Shown piece after piece: positions 22,545-35,096 of a stretch of 64,000 nucleotides of DNA. The stretch's first letter is position 1. Every line of letters starts with the position of its first letter. The position numbers and the translations under genes are program-made. Source of the DNA: Syngnathus acus (taxonomy: Eukaryota; Chordata; Actinopteri; Syngnathiformes; Syngnathidae). The stretch is taken from contig NC_051094.1 of assembly GCF_901709675.1 (NCBI RefSeq), positions 13,634,501 to 13,698,500 of the forward strand. Direction: 5' to 3'. The notes under the pieces were generated by a model. The model made no database searches. It saw nothing but the letters and a program-made list of their open reading frames with translations, and was not told the DNA's origin.

Positions 22545-25500
22545 CATAGGTGAATCGTTAAGGAGCATCAAGTCATGAAAGTTCATGCCAGCACATTACA
22601 ACAACATTAGCTCGACGTTAGCCTTTAACATTTAAGTAAGAACACATGAGCCAATTGCAGGACTAAAATGCAGCACTTGGGACTTAGCCAGTTGCAGGAA
22701 AACATCAGCATGTGTGTCAAACTTATTTTACGTTTGGTGTTGAACAATTCAGCTTGTGTTTCTTTCAGGAGATTTGCTGTTGATGATTGTAATCATCGGT
22801 CTCACAACTATCCTGCCTTGCTGAAATAAATGCTTGTAAACATCACACCAACATCATCAGAAAGGTGTGATCCCAATCAATGTGGTGATTGGTAAAGAAA
22901 TTTGAATAGTTTGTGAGCGGTGTTTGTGTGTACATAACTGGCATTTAAGCTTTTGTTTACCTTTATTCATCCAGATAGAACAGTTTCTTACGTTGAGATA
23001 TCCCAAGAGGCTCAAACAAAAGTGCAAAGGAGACCCGAATACAATACAACTAATAAGTCCAAAACCATATACAAAATACAAACAGAGGAAAGGTATGGAG
23101 AAGCTGCTTTATATACACAAAAATCCAGCTACATTAAATGACAAGTTGCAGTGGTGTTAATTAATGATAAGTTTCATTATGTCCCTTCAGATTATTTTTT
23201 CTTGTGTAATTATTGGGATTTGCAAATTAACACAAGGTCGCCGTAAATTGAGAGGAGGTCTCAAACATTTAAAACTCAATGATAGTGCTCACAATAAAGC
23301 AATGAGACAGAGGTCAATGTGGCAACATGACTACTAATGTTGAGAGTTTCCATCAATGGTTCTAGCTCAGATAAAAAATAAAAAAAATCTAATAAAAAGG
23401 ATAAACACAAAAACTTGATATGTCAACGTGGGCCAAATATTTGATATTTTTTCAATACGTATGAATACAAAATATTTTTCCAATAGAGTTTATGTCTTTG
23501 AAAAGATGTAGTGGATTTTCTCACCACTATATATATATATATATATATAAATGCAGAATTGTAATGTCACATTGAGCATTATTTACTTTGTTAAGGCATT
23601 TCACGCAACTTTTTTTGACTACATGCTATTCATTTTATGAATTTAACTGGAAAATGGAATTTACTTTTTCAATTATCTGCATTCTAAGCAATGAGATTGT
23701 AATTCCTTGTTATTCTTGCTGATCATCTGCAGTGGCAGCACAATCCCCCTGTTTAAAAAAAATACTGAAAAGGCGTATCACACTTCTATGACGATAGTTT
23801 GAAATTCAAATTCGATTTGACCTTTGTAGAATTATTTTCTGGAAATCTATTGCTGAACAAATATCATCTTTAGCTAGTCCAATGTAATTCATTAAACTCA
23901 GCCACAATTACTTGGTTGCAAGATTTTCTTTTTGCCAACCTCAACGTAGGCCCGTAATACACGCTTTAAACACACAACTTGACTCATCTTCATTCTTCAT
24001 GCAAGTGCATTGTGTAGACGCTCACAGTGTGAGTATGTTCAGACACTTGGTCCAATCCGTCTGCCAGAGCAACGAACAACAACCGTGTTACAGTACCGAG
24101 TCACACTGTTCACCACGCTCCAGTCAGCAGTGCATTCACATGCTCCTCAGGACAACGGGGGCTCTATGCGGCTGTGTCCCCTGGGACAAGGAGTTCAAAA
24201 TGTATCCAAAGGGCTGCGGCTGAGACAACAGAGGCCCATGTTATCCTGCTGCTGGCCTGGTGGAAGGAAGAACAGGGGCTGCTGATGGAGAAGAGTTTCA
24301 GGTTTCGAAAGGCCTTTTGGCCCCCCTTTCCTACCCCTAATGGATTAGAGCGAGCATATGTGTATGGTGTGTTTATTATTGCATTTGCAAAAGAATTTAA
24401 ACTTACAAAAAGAAAATTGTATTCCACCAACATGTTTTCTAGTGTTTACGCAGCATGGAACACGTCTGTTTTAGAGAGAGGAGAATGTTACATGGAGTCA
24501 TTATGTCACAGTCAATTCAAGTCATATGTGCCTTGTTATCCTGGTTTGTCCTGACTGGGCTGCAAAGCTCCATCATAGTGCTTCCATCACATGGTGAAAG
24601 TGAAGCCAGCCGGGGGATATCACCCGAGGGATTGAGTGAGGGGGATTTGAGATCAGGAAGTGTTTGAGTGAAAGCACCAGGGGCTTCCCTCCCCCTTCTC
24701 CATTGTAGTTTCGCTGCCATCTTATACACATCTGTCCACTCCCGATCACAACCCCCACATCCACACTTCAACCACACTGAACTCCAAAAACAGTCAAATG
24801 TGATTTGATGGGATTAATGTGAACATCAATAAGCATAATTGGACAACATTAAATAGATTGCGTGCAAATATATTAAGGCAGGATTAGTAAACTAGGACAC
24901 GGTCTACTTCAATACATTGCGCACAGGTGGAAACCATGAAAACGATAAATTACTTTGGAAAAGCTAATTGCCGCATATGAATTGTATTACTGTTTGAATG
25001 ATATGATTAAAATGTGCTCATCATTGTTGTTCAATATTGAAAACATTTCTTGATTTTTATGACTCATTGGCAGTTAGGGTAAGAACTGAATCTTTGGACC
25101 TTTAACAACACAGTAATAAACATGCATTTATATTATCTATATAGGTTTGGATCACATTTTGTTCTTCGGGAAGCATAGCACACTAAATTAAACTGGATCA
25201 GTCATTAACACTACGTTTATGCAGGTCCCCAAATGTTGAGGCAAAGTTGTGTTGTTCTTGTCGTTGTTGTTTTCATTATTAACTTCATAAACCAAATCTG
25301 GTAACTCTGTGAAAGGCCTTTGTGAGGAAGATGAGCCAACTATCAGACAGATGTTCACAATTATTACTAAATACCCTTATTGTGAATTTGAACTTAGTGG
25401 AGAATGACTTTTTTATTTGCAAACTATTTATATGTATTTTGAAAACCCTAAATTATACATCCTGTTTTAGAATTATTATTACAGAAGTAACTTCAAAGAG

Positions 25501-25580
25501 TCCTTTTTTAACCTATTTACATTTTAAGATTGTGGTTATAATTTGTGCCTCTTTGTCTTTGGTCATTATTTAATCAACAC
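22545..25580. other. Non-coding DNA with a short (AT)n
   Basis: (AT)n at 23529-23549. ORFs at 23912-24777 (up to 126 codons, both strands) overlap each other and show no recognisable domain. None has convincing exon signals. Confidence 0.45.
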
Positions 25581-25607
25581 TGTGACTTATAGTCCGAAAA
25601 TACAGTA
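25581..25607. repeat. Solo right end of a type-B TIR element
   Basis: TGTGACTTATAGTCCGAAAA plus TACAGTA matches the right terminus at 44300-44327. No partner end was found nearby, so only one terminus survives. Confidence 0.5.
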
Positions 25608-25747
25608 CTACCTTCCTATTATTTATTTGATTTTTTTCTGCTCAGTATTATAATGTACTCTTGTGCTTTTTTGTGCATATTGTGGGTATCCTACTTGACC
25701 TCCTCCTACATCCACCAGTGCAGCAATCAAGAACTTTTACTGCATCA

Positions 25748-26170
25748 TCTTAAAGTGTAAGTCAACCCCAAAAATGTCTTTACAATAATATTGTTGCATG
25801 TTCCCTCATTAGTCTAAGAACGGCGTTCTGACTAACATTGTGTTTGGGAAAATGAGTTAAGCAGCAAAAAACACCAGTTTTTTTTTATCCGTCTCCGGGG
25901 TCGGCCATTTTGCTACTTGCTGTGAACAGAAAATGACACCAGAGTTGCCAGGTCTCAGGTCATCCCCAATTATTGCTCAAGATCAGAAAACTGTTTCTAA
26001 GTAGGTGATTAGTTAAAAAATCAGCAAGGGTTGATTACTACGTGCAGTAATCCTCCGCCTCTGTTCACTTTGCCGTTAGCATTATTTCGAACCAATCCTT
26101 TGTTGTTGGCTGGGAATCTCACCTATTTGCATTTTTTGTGCTCTCTAAGATGGCAGGAGAAAGCCTGTCT
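25748..26170. repeat. Old interspersed repeat
   Basis: AAGTCAACCCCAAAAATGTC and GGTCGGCCATTTTGCTACTT are text I recognise from a dispersed teleost repeat with inverted internal blocks. The fragment at 10400-10545 contains a matching inverted block. Ends are approximate. Confidence 0.4.
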
Positions 26171-28420
26171 AAGTTAGAATTGGACTCAGTCCTAATAGCA
26201 CCCCTTTCAGTGAATATTCTACTATATGTCATGCTTCTAAGTTCGATTCCTTACCATTTGATCGAAAGAAACAACAATTTGAAATTCAGTTGAAGGCATC
26301 AGGATTTCAGATGGTGCTGCCCAGCCCCCACCTGCCTCCTTGTTCTTCCTCGCAGGGTCTTACTGGGAGAGTTGTTAGAGAGCTGGTTGTGTTTTCTTTG
26401 TGTGGGTAGGCCTTGCTATCGCATTACTGCACACATGCTGATGCAGCAGCCCCACCTCCACTCAAACCTACCCCCATCCTAGCCTTTTTTTAATGGAGAC
26501 AAGCAATAAGGGAGTGAGTTACTGTCTCAATTTGAGTAATGCAAAATCACAATGTAGAGGGAGCAAATGAATCACTTTTTGTTATCACCAGTTACAAATT
26601 AGAAGTAAGATTAAACCGGAATTACCAGAGAACTACAACCCACCTCCAAACTGCCCAGCCACACTTATTAATTTCCATAGAATTCCTCAATGTCATCATA
26701 GTGGTGAAATATAACAACTTTGAATCTATTGTGGAGAATAAAGCGAAATAGAATTTTAAATGATGTCATGTGACCTTTGCAAAATGAGCCACGAGTTGTC
26801 GTTTGCTGAGCCCTGTGATGTCGACAACAATGAGTGACTAAATGTGTTTTTAAAGGTGTAATTGTACATGGAAAATAATGAGAATTCATTATAGGCAAAG
26901 GTTAAACTAACTTCTTACTGATGAAAATGGCTAAAAAAAAAGGAAAAAGTATCTCTTTCACTACTTCTGACATAAATGGGAACGGCAACAAAGTGGGCGT
27001 TAATGGTATGGACAGTATAGGAGACACAGGAACTTGAAAACCCATCAACTCTGACATGGTACTGTAGCTACAGTTAAGTTTTGTGTAAAACCATATGGCA
27101 GCATAGGAAAATGAAAAGGGATCAGTGAAGGGTGTTTATTTTTTGCTCCCAGCAGACAAGGCCGCCGTTGATGGTTTTGGATATGCTGCCCATTTTGAGA
27201 CACAGAGTGGTTCAGACCTGGCCTTTCTTTCCGTTAAATCAGCCCCCCTTCCAAATCCCCTCCAAAAGTCATTCAGGCGCTTGGAGGGGCCTTGTAAAAG
27301 TCAACAACCACACAATGTGGTATAAAATAATCCACACTTTATTGGGATTGCCATGGGAGGGTAACATGAGGGGAGTGAAGGTTAAGTGCACAATGCACCT
27401 CTTTCAAGATAAAGCTTTGGTCTGCCACGGCACTGACACACACACACATGCACACAAACACACACATACTCACTGAGTGCTAATAAAAGGGTTTTGGGTA
27501 ACAACACAATATATTCTGGGAAGTCAAAGGTAGAGTGTTCAGGTTGATGTGAGTGCCTGTGTCCTCTTTTGAAGACACATTGATGTGATGTGATTCAGTG
27601 GTATAAGAACATGCTGGTATGCACACTGCTACTGCACAAATGGGTCTTAAAGTTTCTGGCCAGTAGCCACAATCTGTCCGTTAAATTGCATACATGACAA
27701 AGGGAAGACAGATACAGTCTAAAGATGTCACTTAATTAGGGAGCTTTCTCTTGTCACAATTGATTTAGGACCATGTAAATTTGTAAATTTCCATAATGAT
27801 TTTTCCACTCATTACCATACTGGCACATGACACTTGTTGGCTTACCTTGTCGCAGTGCATAATATTACAGCTGGCTCTCAATTTTACAGTTTTTCTTAAC
27901 CAGCAGTAAAAGCAATATTTCTTTATTTTTGTTAAAGTACAAATTGTAGATGTTTCCATTGTAGAGTGTTTCTATTTTGAGGCGTAACTCTTGTAATGTC
28001 CTGTCTCATGAGATCTGGTCATTCACATAAAATCTCAAGAAATTGCGACAGGGTCAGAAACAATTGAGAGGTAAACATAAGGGGCTCGCGTACTTGGACA
28101 GACCGTGTGGGGGATTCAAAAGAGCAAGTGCGGTGGCTGCCCGGGGGATGCAGGAGCAGAACTTTTGCGTATATCAACACATTTCGAAAGCCACCTCATT
28201 TTTTGGGCAATATTTGATGAGTTTTTCATAATTTCTGTGTTACCACAAAGTGCAGTTAGCATTTTCTGAGTGCAATGAAAACCTTGCTTCGATTATCTCC
28301 ACTTTGCTGCAGTGAACAGTAAGCTCTTCTCTCGAATAACATGTTTCGCTTTACCGTGGCCAAGACATTTTGGGTGACTGCTGTATTTACTGTTTTTTAT
28401 TTGATAGTTTTATAGAAGTC
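26171..28420. other. Non-coding DNA with a degenerate (CA)n
   Basis: A (CA)-rich tract lies at 27435-27467. The remainder is unassigned. Confidence 0.45.
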
Positions 28421-28725
28421 AAGGGGCTCTATTTTTACATGTGCACTTGCCGTAAAAATTGGCGTATTTTTATTTTTGCGTGGGGGCAAGTCTATTTTAC
28501 TGTGTTTGGGAATTTAGCAGATTACGCTGCACCATTCTGGGCATTCCGGCTATTTTCTTTTCCATACCCCTGGTCACAGACGGTACGTAACCTAGAACTC
28601 AGGTCTAAGTTGGGGCCCAGATGGTGTGATGTGATTTTGGTTGGTTTGATCAAAGTGCTGGTAGACACATTCGGCACTCCGCTGATATGTGTAGTGGATG
28701 TCATTGTATTTTATTCATTACAATT
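28421..28725. repeat. Dispersed repeat, copy 1
   Basis: The last 100 bp (from about 28621) pair in reverse complement with 57645-57745. The paired minus-strand frame begins MTSTTHI and ends near TKITSH here, against MTSTTHI and TKIVSH there. The upstream part (28421-28560, with GGCGTATTTTTATTTTTGCG) also resembles teleost repeat text. It may be a relic of a coding transposon, but the family is not known to me. Confidence 0.5.
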
Positions 28726-29599
28726 GCGTGAATCAAATAATAATAATAAAATAATTGACTGCATTATTACTATCATCATTTGGCGCAAATCTACCTGCAC
28801 CTTTCTATGAAAACACCAAAATGGGCCCTCAATGTGTGTTTTTCATCCACAATTTTGAACTCACGGTCTCAAGGCTGCATTAGCGTTTAGCTAGTGAATT
28901 TGGTACAAATTTGGGTTATGTTGCCAGAGTAGGTAAATCAAGGACCCACTGTAATTATTTCTTTTATTTTTTTTATTTTTGTGTTGAGTTCACAAAGTGT
29001 AAGCATATTCATGACATTTATTGTCTGCTTTCAAATCATGGACATCTCAAATACAAACTGAGTCCAACAAGTTGGAGCCGAGGCAGCACTTTGTGCAGTG
29101 TGCAGTGGAAAAGTGTCATGATACCTTCACATTGAGCCACACGAATGCCACGTCTTCTTGTAAACATTAAAATATTTTACTTTGGTAACAATATCCCATA
29201 TTTATGCAAGAGCCTTGCCATTCTGCAACATGGGAGGATGTCAGGATGTCATTTCAGACACAGGAAACCTCTCATTCAAGGTGTTTTGACGAAAGGTCAC
29301 TGAATAAATGTGTCTCTGGAAGTTCAAACGTTGTGCAAGGCATTTCCCACATCAGAGCTGAATGCCGCTCGGCCCACGTTGCACTCAGCCCAAAGGACAA
29401 AGAGCTTAGAGAGAAATGGATAGATTAGAAAAGGCCGCTGTCAGTCATTTATTATTTGTTTTCCTATCAGAGACCCTCAGTGTTGCTATTTTACTACGAA
29501 CATAAACATAAAGGTTGTCGTGCTTAAGGGATTTTATAGCTGGTATAAGTATTGCGTCAGTTTTTCATGGCTGAGTCAGCTGCCCTTTCGGATTTCAAA
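28726..29599. other. Non-coding DNA, nothing recognised
   Basis: No exon, RNA or repeat boundary recognised. Confidence 0.45.
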
Positions 29600-29850
29600 G
29601 ATGCCAAGGAAAGGCATTCATACGCCCAAGCTCCCGAGAATTCAAGATATGAGGCAAGGCCAGGAGCGTTGGCAGACGGACAGAAGCTCAGTGTTTGTCC
29701 ATCATTGTCCAGCGTGTGAGGGGCCGCGCAGGGTCACTGCAACGGAAAACGCCCCAGGAAGTAGTGTCAATCTCGCGCATTTGCCTCGTTCCTAACAAGA
29801 TGAACCTGTACAATTAGCAGCTAAAATGGGTAATTGTTTCAATGGCAAAG
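29600..29850. other. Possible conserved non-coding element
   Basis: A non-repetitive stretch of moderate GC with several CpGs, lacking open frames with domains and lying in AT-rich DNA. The texture is unlike the neighbours. Conservation is untested. Confidence 0.2.
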
Positions 29851-32800
29851 GGAGCGCTGTGAGAGGGATATTTCTCAGGGATCCGATTGAAGCAGATGGC
29901 TCTCTGAAACCTCAGACCAGTGTGATTAGATTTCCACCATGATTGCATTAGTTGACACTGTTTTGTGGGTGGGGTGGAGAATAAGATAAAAAAACAAGCT
30001 GGTTTGGAGCAGTTTAATCCTGGGAACACTGTGCTTGCATGTGTATGCCTTGGCCAAGGCAGCGTGCATGGCGATCAAAAACTCTTATCTGTTATCACAG
30101 TTGGTTGGATGTAACCATTCGAGCCCATGATGATGATGCCGCTCTGAATCCTTTGGGAAATATCTGAAACTGCTCAGAGGATGGCTACAACTCAAAACTT
30201 GTATTATTGTAATATTGTATGTCATATTGTTGCATAAGTAATAATTACTCTGTCAATCAAAACTGAACATTATTGTGTGGTGGTAATAAAGCTCCTTTGT
30301 AAAGAAAAGTTTACTATTGAACAAGTTTCCAGTAGTGTTTGAGCTTTATGTTTTAGAATAAACGATGAGCATACCACTGAATAAAAAAGGTGTATTCAAA
30401 GCCAACCGCCAATAAGCCTTGGAAATAACACACTTTTTGGAAATATCCCCGTTTTGTTAAACCAAGGATGTTATTTTTCTTATTCATTCAAACACTCATA
30501 TGAAATGAGAATTTAAATACAGCTGTAATACATTCAAGAGCATAAAGAAATAGCGTAATAAAATTGTATTCACCTTTGTATGTGTGAGCCAAGCTGCAAA
30601 ATAAGACACTTCATCAGTCTCTTTGCTCCAAGGTGACTGATGTAGCAGAGGAAAAGTTGGGATGATGTTTATTATAATTCTCCAGCTAAGGGGCGAGAGG
30701 AGAAGAGAGATACAAAGATCACCAAGAGGATAAACCGTGCCAACCTAAGGTAAGACTCGAGGAAAATCCTGCATTTACAGTTTGCAGTGCAATTTACAGT
30801 AAAAACACTCTCAAATCCGTTCTCCTTACATACGACAGTAAATCATCATGCTGTTATCCAAGCCAGGCAGAAATCAGGAGCAGTAAGGCAATCTGTGAAG
30901 ACATCTAAATGAAGCACACATCCAATACTGATTTATGGCTCAGTGACAGGGTGAAATGAGGCGCAGGAACCGTAGCTGTGAACCAGTGCTTTATCTATCG
31001 CCTACATACACATTTGACAGAATTAAGAACATTCTAGTTTAGAAATGAGCTACCTGGACTTGAAAGCAGGCCCCTATTTAGTTTCTAATCAAATACCACT
31101 CTTTCATCAAATAAATGAAGCAGGTTTGTGAAGTGGCACTTAGGAGTAACTCATTTTCTACCATCTCCAAAAGGCTCTGATTAAAACCTTGCTTGTCACT
31201 TTTGCTCTGGCTTGAATGAATACACAAGTTGCATCCAATTATAGTCTTTGAACTGTAATTTCCTTCTTCCGCTGGGGAAAGGCAGGAGCCACCCATCATA
31301 TGAGACATGCTTTAATATACCCATTTCAATAGATATGAAGCACCAGTAGTCAGATGCACAGGCAAAGAAACAGTTGGGCCATTCACTCTGGATGAAGATC
31401 CGAAATGTTTACCCATGAAATAGTAATTGGATGATGACTTATGACAGAAAGCAACAGCTGGATGATGGAGCAACTTTGTTTAACTAACAGGAATCATTGG
31501 GGAGGAATTTTGGAATTCAAACTACTTGGAAGTTAACCAGCGCCACAGGAAGGATTGGAGGCATCGAGCGTCCGCAGTACTACACTGTTGTTTGGTCAGC
31601 AAGTCAGTAAGGGGCAGGAATTAATGAGCATGATTTTCATTGTGACACAAAAGGTGCTAAACTATGCCCTTCACTTGCTCAGCTTGGCTGAAGCGGTATT
31701 GTGGTTGTGTCACAACCAGAGGCAACATAGTAAAAAATATTTGAATACCTCAAAGGTCAAAGTTTGTTATAATACAGACCATTTACCAATAGATGACTCT
31801 GACGTATAAACATTTTGTCAGATTTCCCGCAATATCTTTCAGAGTAGGTTTTGCTCAAACTTGTGCAAGGTGATGGAAAAATATCCAAAAGAGAAAATGA
31901 TAAAAAGCTGATTCACAAAGGAGATGACCTCTGCTCTACCTCATAATGAGATGTTACCCCACTTTGCTGGCAGCAGTCTGCTTTTTGAATGTCTCACACA
32001 CTGTTCTTCATGCAGCTTGACACTTCATCAACCTTGGCTCAGTCATTTGTAGGACACATTTCTGGAAGTAGAGCAGAAATATAATATTATCGTCTGCACA
32101 AGTTGATGTTTTGCTATAGCGAAGGAGATATGTTCGTTTTATGTGTTTAGCAGCTTTTGTTATCAACGTAATCAGGAAAATCTATTTCTCTGCTTTTGCC
32201 GGAGAAGATTGACCTGAATCAAATCACTCAATTTAATCCCTCCTATGTGGAGTATATGAAGAGCTGCCTCTTCTGAGCCAGCCTCATAAGACCTTTTTGA
32301 AAGCTAACAGTGCGGATTAGAGCTCATTGTGCACACGGTTTATATTGTATGACAAGTCTGTTGTCATGTCTTTTCTGAGTAGCAAACCCTTCTGTGATCA
32401 TGAAAGAAAAGCTGCATTTGAAAGTTTTTTTGGGGGGAAAAACTCTGGAAGTTTAGTCAGTAATTACAGCAGTGCAGAAGATGCTTGGTCAGCTGACTGT
32501 GGTGAGGAGGAGCAGAAACAAATGACCTGTTGCTGCTCCCCTTCTACTGGGCAGAGGACACCGCCCAAAGCACAACATAAGTGCATGATGTCTCTCTTCC
32601 TTCAAATGAGAACTTCCTTCCTTGCGATTGTTGCGATACCGCTGTTGCCAGATTACCGAAATAGTCACATGACGTTTGACACACTTAGGGTGAGCTAAGT
32701 CGATATTATGCAAACATTTGTCCAACTGTCATCTTGCTACATGGACCAAGTTTAACTATAACATTTGATGTTTCTTGTAACTAAAAGCCATATGTGAAAG

Positions 32801-34179
32801 TTAATACAAGCAAGGATAGTTCTCATAAACTCAATGATACTTTCTCAGGCACTTTGATCAATAGATTTGTTTTGTCCTTGCTGAGAAGAAATCGAAAGAT
32901 GCTGCCGCAGTTTATATCCTTACCCATGATCATCTTTCATCATCATAAAATGCTATGGTAAATTCCAATCCCTGACTTGCAATGAGCTACGTTCTTTTCT
33001 CCGCTCAATCATAAGTCTTTAAGTCATTCTTGCACTCTCAAGGCTATATGCACAAGGCTATGGCTGAAAGCGCTTGCTTCCAGCATGTTGACATTGCCAA
33101 ACAATGGCTCATAAACAAAAATACAGATAGATTTGAAGCCCTATTATCTTCACTGCAGGTGTTCAAAGAAAAACAAAGTGAAAAATGAATCAAATGTTCC
33201 TATTTGAGTAGACACGATGATGAAGACTCCATAGCAAGTTGGCATTGAATGCGATACAAATTGAGACTGAAAGAAATTCAAAAAATGCGCCAACAACTGA
33301 ACAGAAACTTTGCTTTGGACATACGTAATTATTTCATTTATAAACATGGAAAAAAATCTACTTCATGAAATACTTTATTTTTCCATCAATGTTGTGTCGG
33401 TTCGCACTAAACATACGGTAACAAACTAAAGCTGGATTATACCTGTGAAGCTTGCAGTGAGATAAACAACACTTGTGGGAGAGCTGATAGGAAAAGTGTA
33501 GACTATTTTGACCAAAAATATTTGAAAAAACAGACAGTGACTGGGTGAATGTGCTGTCTAACGTTTGGGGACAATTAGATCATGGAACATTCGGTCAATC
33601 AGTTCAACGTCAATTCTTAAGCTTTATTCCATCGGAGTAGTTTGGTGTGGTATAAATTTTGAAGAGGATTTCAAAATATAAAACAGACTGTTCCATTTTT
33701 CCCCTTCATTGGAATGACGTTGCTGTTGCTGAATGCTGTTCATACAGCATTAGCAGGTCAAAAGGGAATCATCTGCCTTGTTCTGTATTAAAATGAAATA
33801 AACTGAATATCAAGGGGAAAGGGCATCATTTAAAGAGAATTCTGAGGATTATGAAGGCAGGTTGAAAGTCGTGTTTCTTGTTTGCAGAGCAGTCAGCACA
33901 CTGCACTGAACCATGTCACTATCTTACGAGTACAATACCATGTCACTCTTCACGTAGCCGATGCATCCATCACAGTTCCTCTAAACACCTGGTGCCGGAA
34001 ATGCATGTCTGATCTGGATTTACCAGGTCGGATCGTATCATGGCAAACTGAGCTGAACTTTATTCTTGCCTATGATTGGTGGAAACATGGCTTTAGGGAT
34101 GACAAACTGGCATTTGGTGCAGATAAATCTGCAAAAAAGGCAGTAAGGGTTGTTCTTTTGGGGGGGAATTGCATTTACA
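29851..34179. other. Non-coding DNA, nothing recognised
   Basis: A long unique-looking stretch. Short ORFs (maximum 155 codons, starting 33882 and running into the SINE piece at 34180) have no domain support. Confidence 0.45.
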
Positions 34180-34220
34180 ATCCATCCATCCATTCTCTGC
34201 TTATCCTCACGAGGGTTGCG
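34180..34220 (-). repeat. Truncated SINE tail
   Basis: ATCCATCCATCCATTCTCTG is the (TGGA)n tail end of the SINE family seen at 461-818. Only about 41 bp remain. Confidence 0.65.
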
Positions 34221-34353
34221 TTTACTATCCATCAATCTCATTTAAAAACATCTTATCCAGTCTTGACTTTTACTTACCTAGTGGTAAGAGGAATAGGCTC
34301 TGTGCAGATTTTGTCATTGAGTGACTTGAATTATCTTGAGACACATTAGGATG

Positions 34354-34540
34354 AGGGCTTAGCACATCTTTCACACTTCAGAGATCTGGGATTCAAATTT
34401 GAGCTCCGACTTTCTTGTGTGGCTTTAATATGTTCTCTCCATGCTGACATTAATTTTCTTAGAATACTCTGAGTTTCCTGTAAATTTAAAAATCATGCAT
34501 AAATTAAAAACTATAAATTACCCATGGGTTTGGAAAAAAA
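34354..34540 (+). repeat. Diverged SINE fragment, plus strand
   Basis: It follows the head and body of the SINE at 461-818 in the opposite orientation: a tRNA-like start, GGGATTCAAAT in the B-box position, ATGTTCTCTCCATGC in the middle, then CTATAAATTACCCATGGGT. The tail is missing and divergence is high. Confidence 0.55.
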
Positions 34541-34590
34541 CTTTTTTTTCACACACCTATGGGTAATTTAGAGTCCTGATGAGTCCTAAA
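34541..34590 (-). repeat. SINE internal fragment, opposed orientation
   Basis: CACACACCTATGGGTAATTT is the complement of the segment that ends the neighbouring plus-strand fragment. Together they make a 57-bp inverted repeat at 34514-34570. Confidence 0.55.
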
Positions 34591-34595
34591 TGGAA

Positions 34596-34861
34596 TTTTA
34601 CCAGATCCTGAAGAAGTTCCGGTCATCAGTTTGTGCCCTCAAACTCAAGAGCTCTTGGGTCATGCAGCAGGAAAATGATCTGAAACACACCGGCAAGTTC
34701 ACCTCAAAATTGCTCAAAAAGAACAAAATTAAGGTCAAAGTCAGAATTTAAATCCAATTGAGATGCTGTGGTGTGACCTTAAACGGGCAGTTCACTCTCG
34801 AAAACCCTCCAATATGGCAGTTGACACAATTCTGCGAAGAGGTGGCACAACTTGCTGTTGA
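34596..34861 (+). pseudogene. Tc1/mariner-like transposase relic (3' part)
   Basis: Transposase of this family cuts and pastes DNA using a DD34E catalytic triad. The first frame (34596-34751) reads FYQILKKF, then SSWVMQQENDLKHT, which keeps the second catalytic Asp (codon 34677-34679) of the family's QQDNDPKHT motif, and stops at 34749-34751. A second frame from 34751 reads NPIEMLWCDLKRAVH, which contains the catalytic Glu (34760-34762), and stops at 34859-34861. The D-to-E distance is 83 nt instead of the 105 nt expected for DD34E, so about 22 nt around the expected WPSQSPDL segment are lost, which explains the frame change. The N-terminal DNA-binding half and first Asp were not found. Dead copy. 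Confidence 0.85.
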
Positions 34862-35019
34862 ATTAAGCCGGCAAAAACTCTTTCACAGAAAGTCAGATAG
34901 GTTGCACACACCGTTGGTAAATAAAAACATTATTTAGAAACTGGATTTTAAATATCATTGGGTTGTCAGTGTGATATTAATATTGGTTTGATGAAATGAA
35001 ACCTTTTCAAGTAATAAAT

Positions 35020-35062
35020 GTACAAAAAAAAGCAAGGGAGCAAATACCTTTTTCACAGCACT

Positions 35063-35065
<3 letters not shown>
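35020..35065 (+). mobile_element. Right terminal inverted repeat of the Tc1-like element
   Basis: GCAAATACCTTTTTCACAGC followed by ACTG ends at 35063, with the TA expected at a Tc1/mariner insertion site directly after it. It lies about 160 bp after the transposase relic. The matching left end was not found, so the element is 5'-truncated or disrupted by the SINE pieces. Confidence 0.75.

Positions 35066-35094
<29 letters not shown>
35065..35094. repeat. (CA)n microsatellite
   Basis: A pure AC run directly abuts the Tc1-like terminus. Confidence 0.95.

Positions 35095-35096
<2 letters not shown>

Noticed and set aside
33882-34349. 155-codon ORF
   Set aside because: It runs into the SINE tail at 34180 and shows no domain, so it is likely a chance frame.
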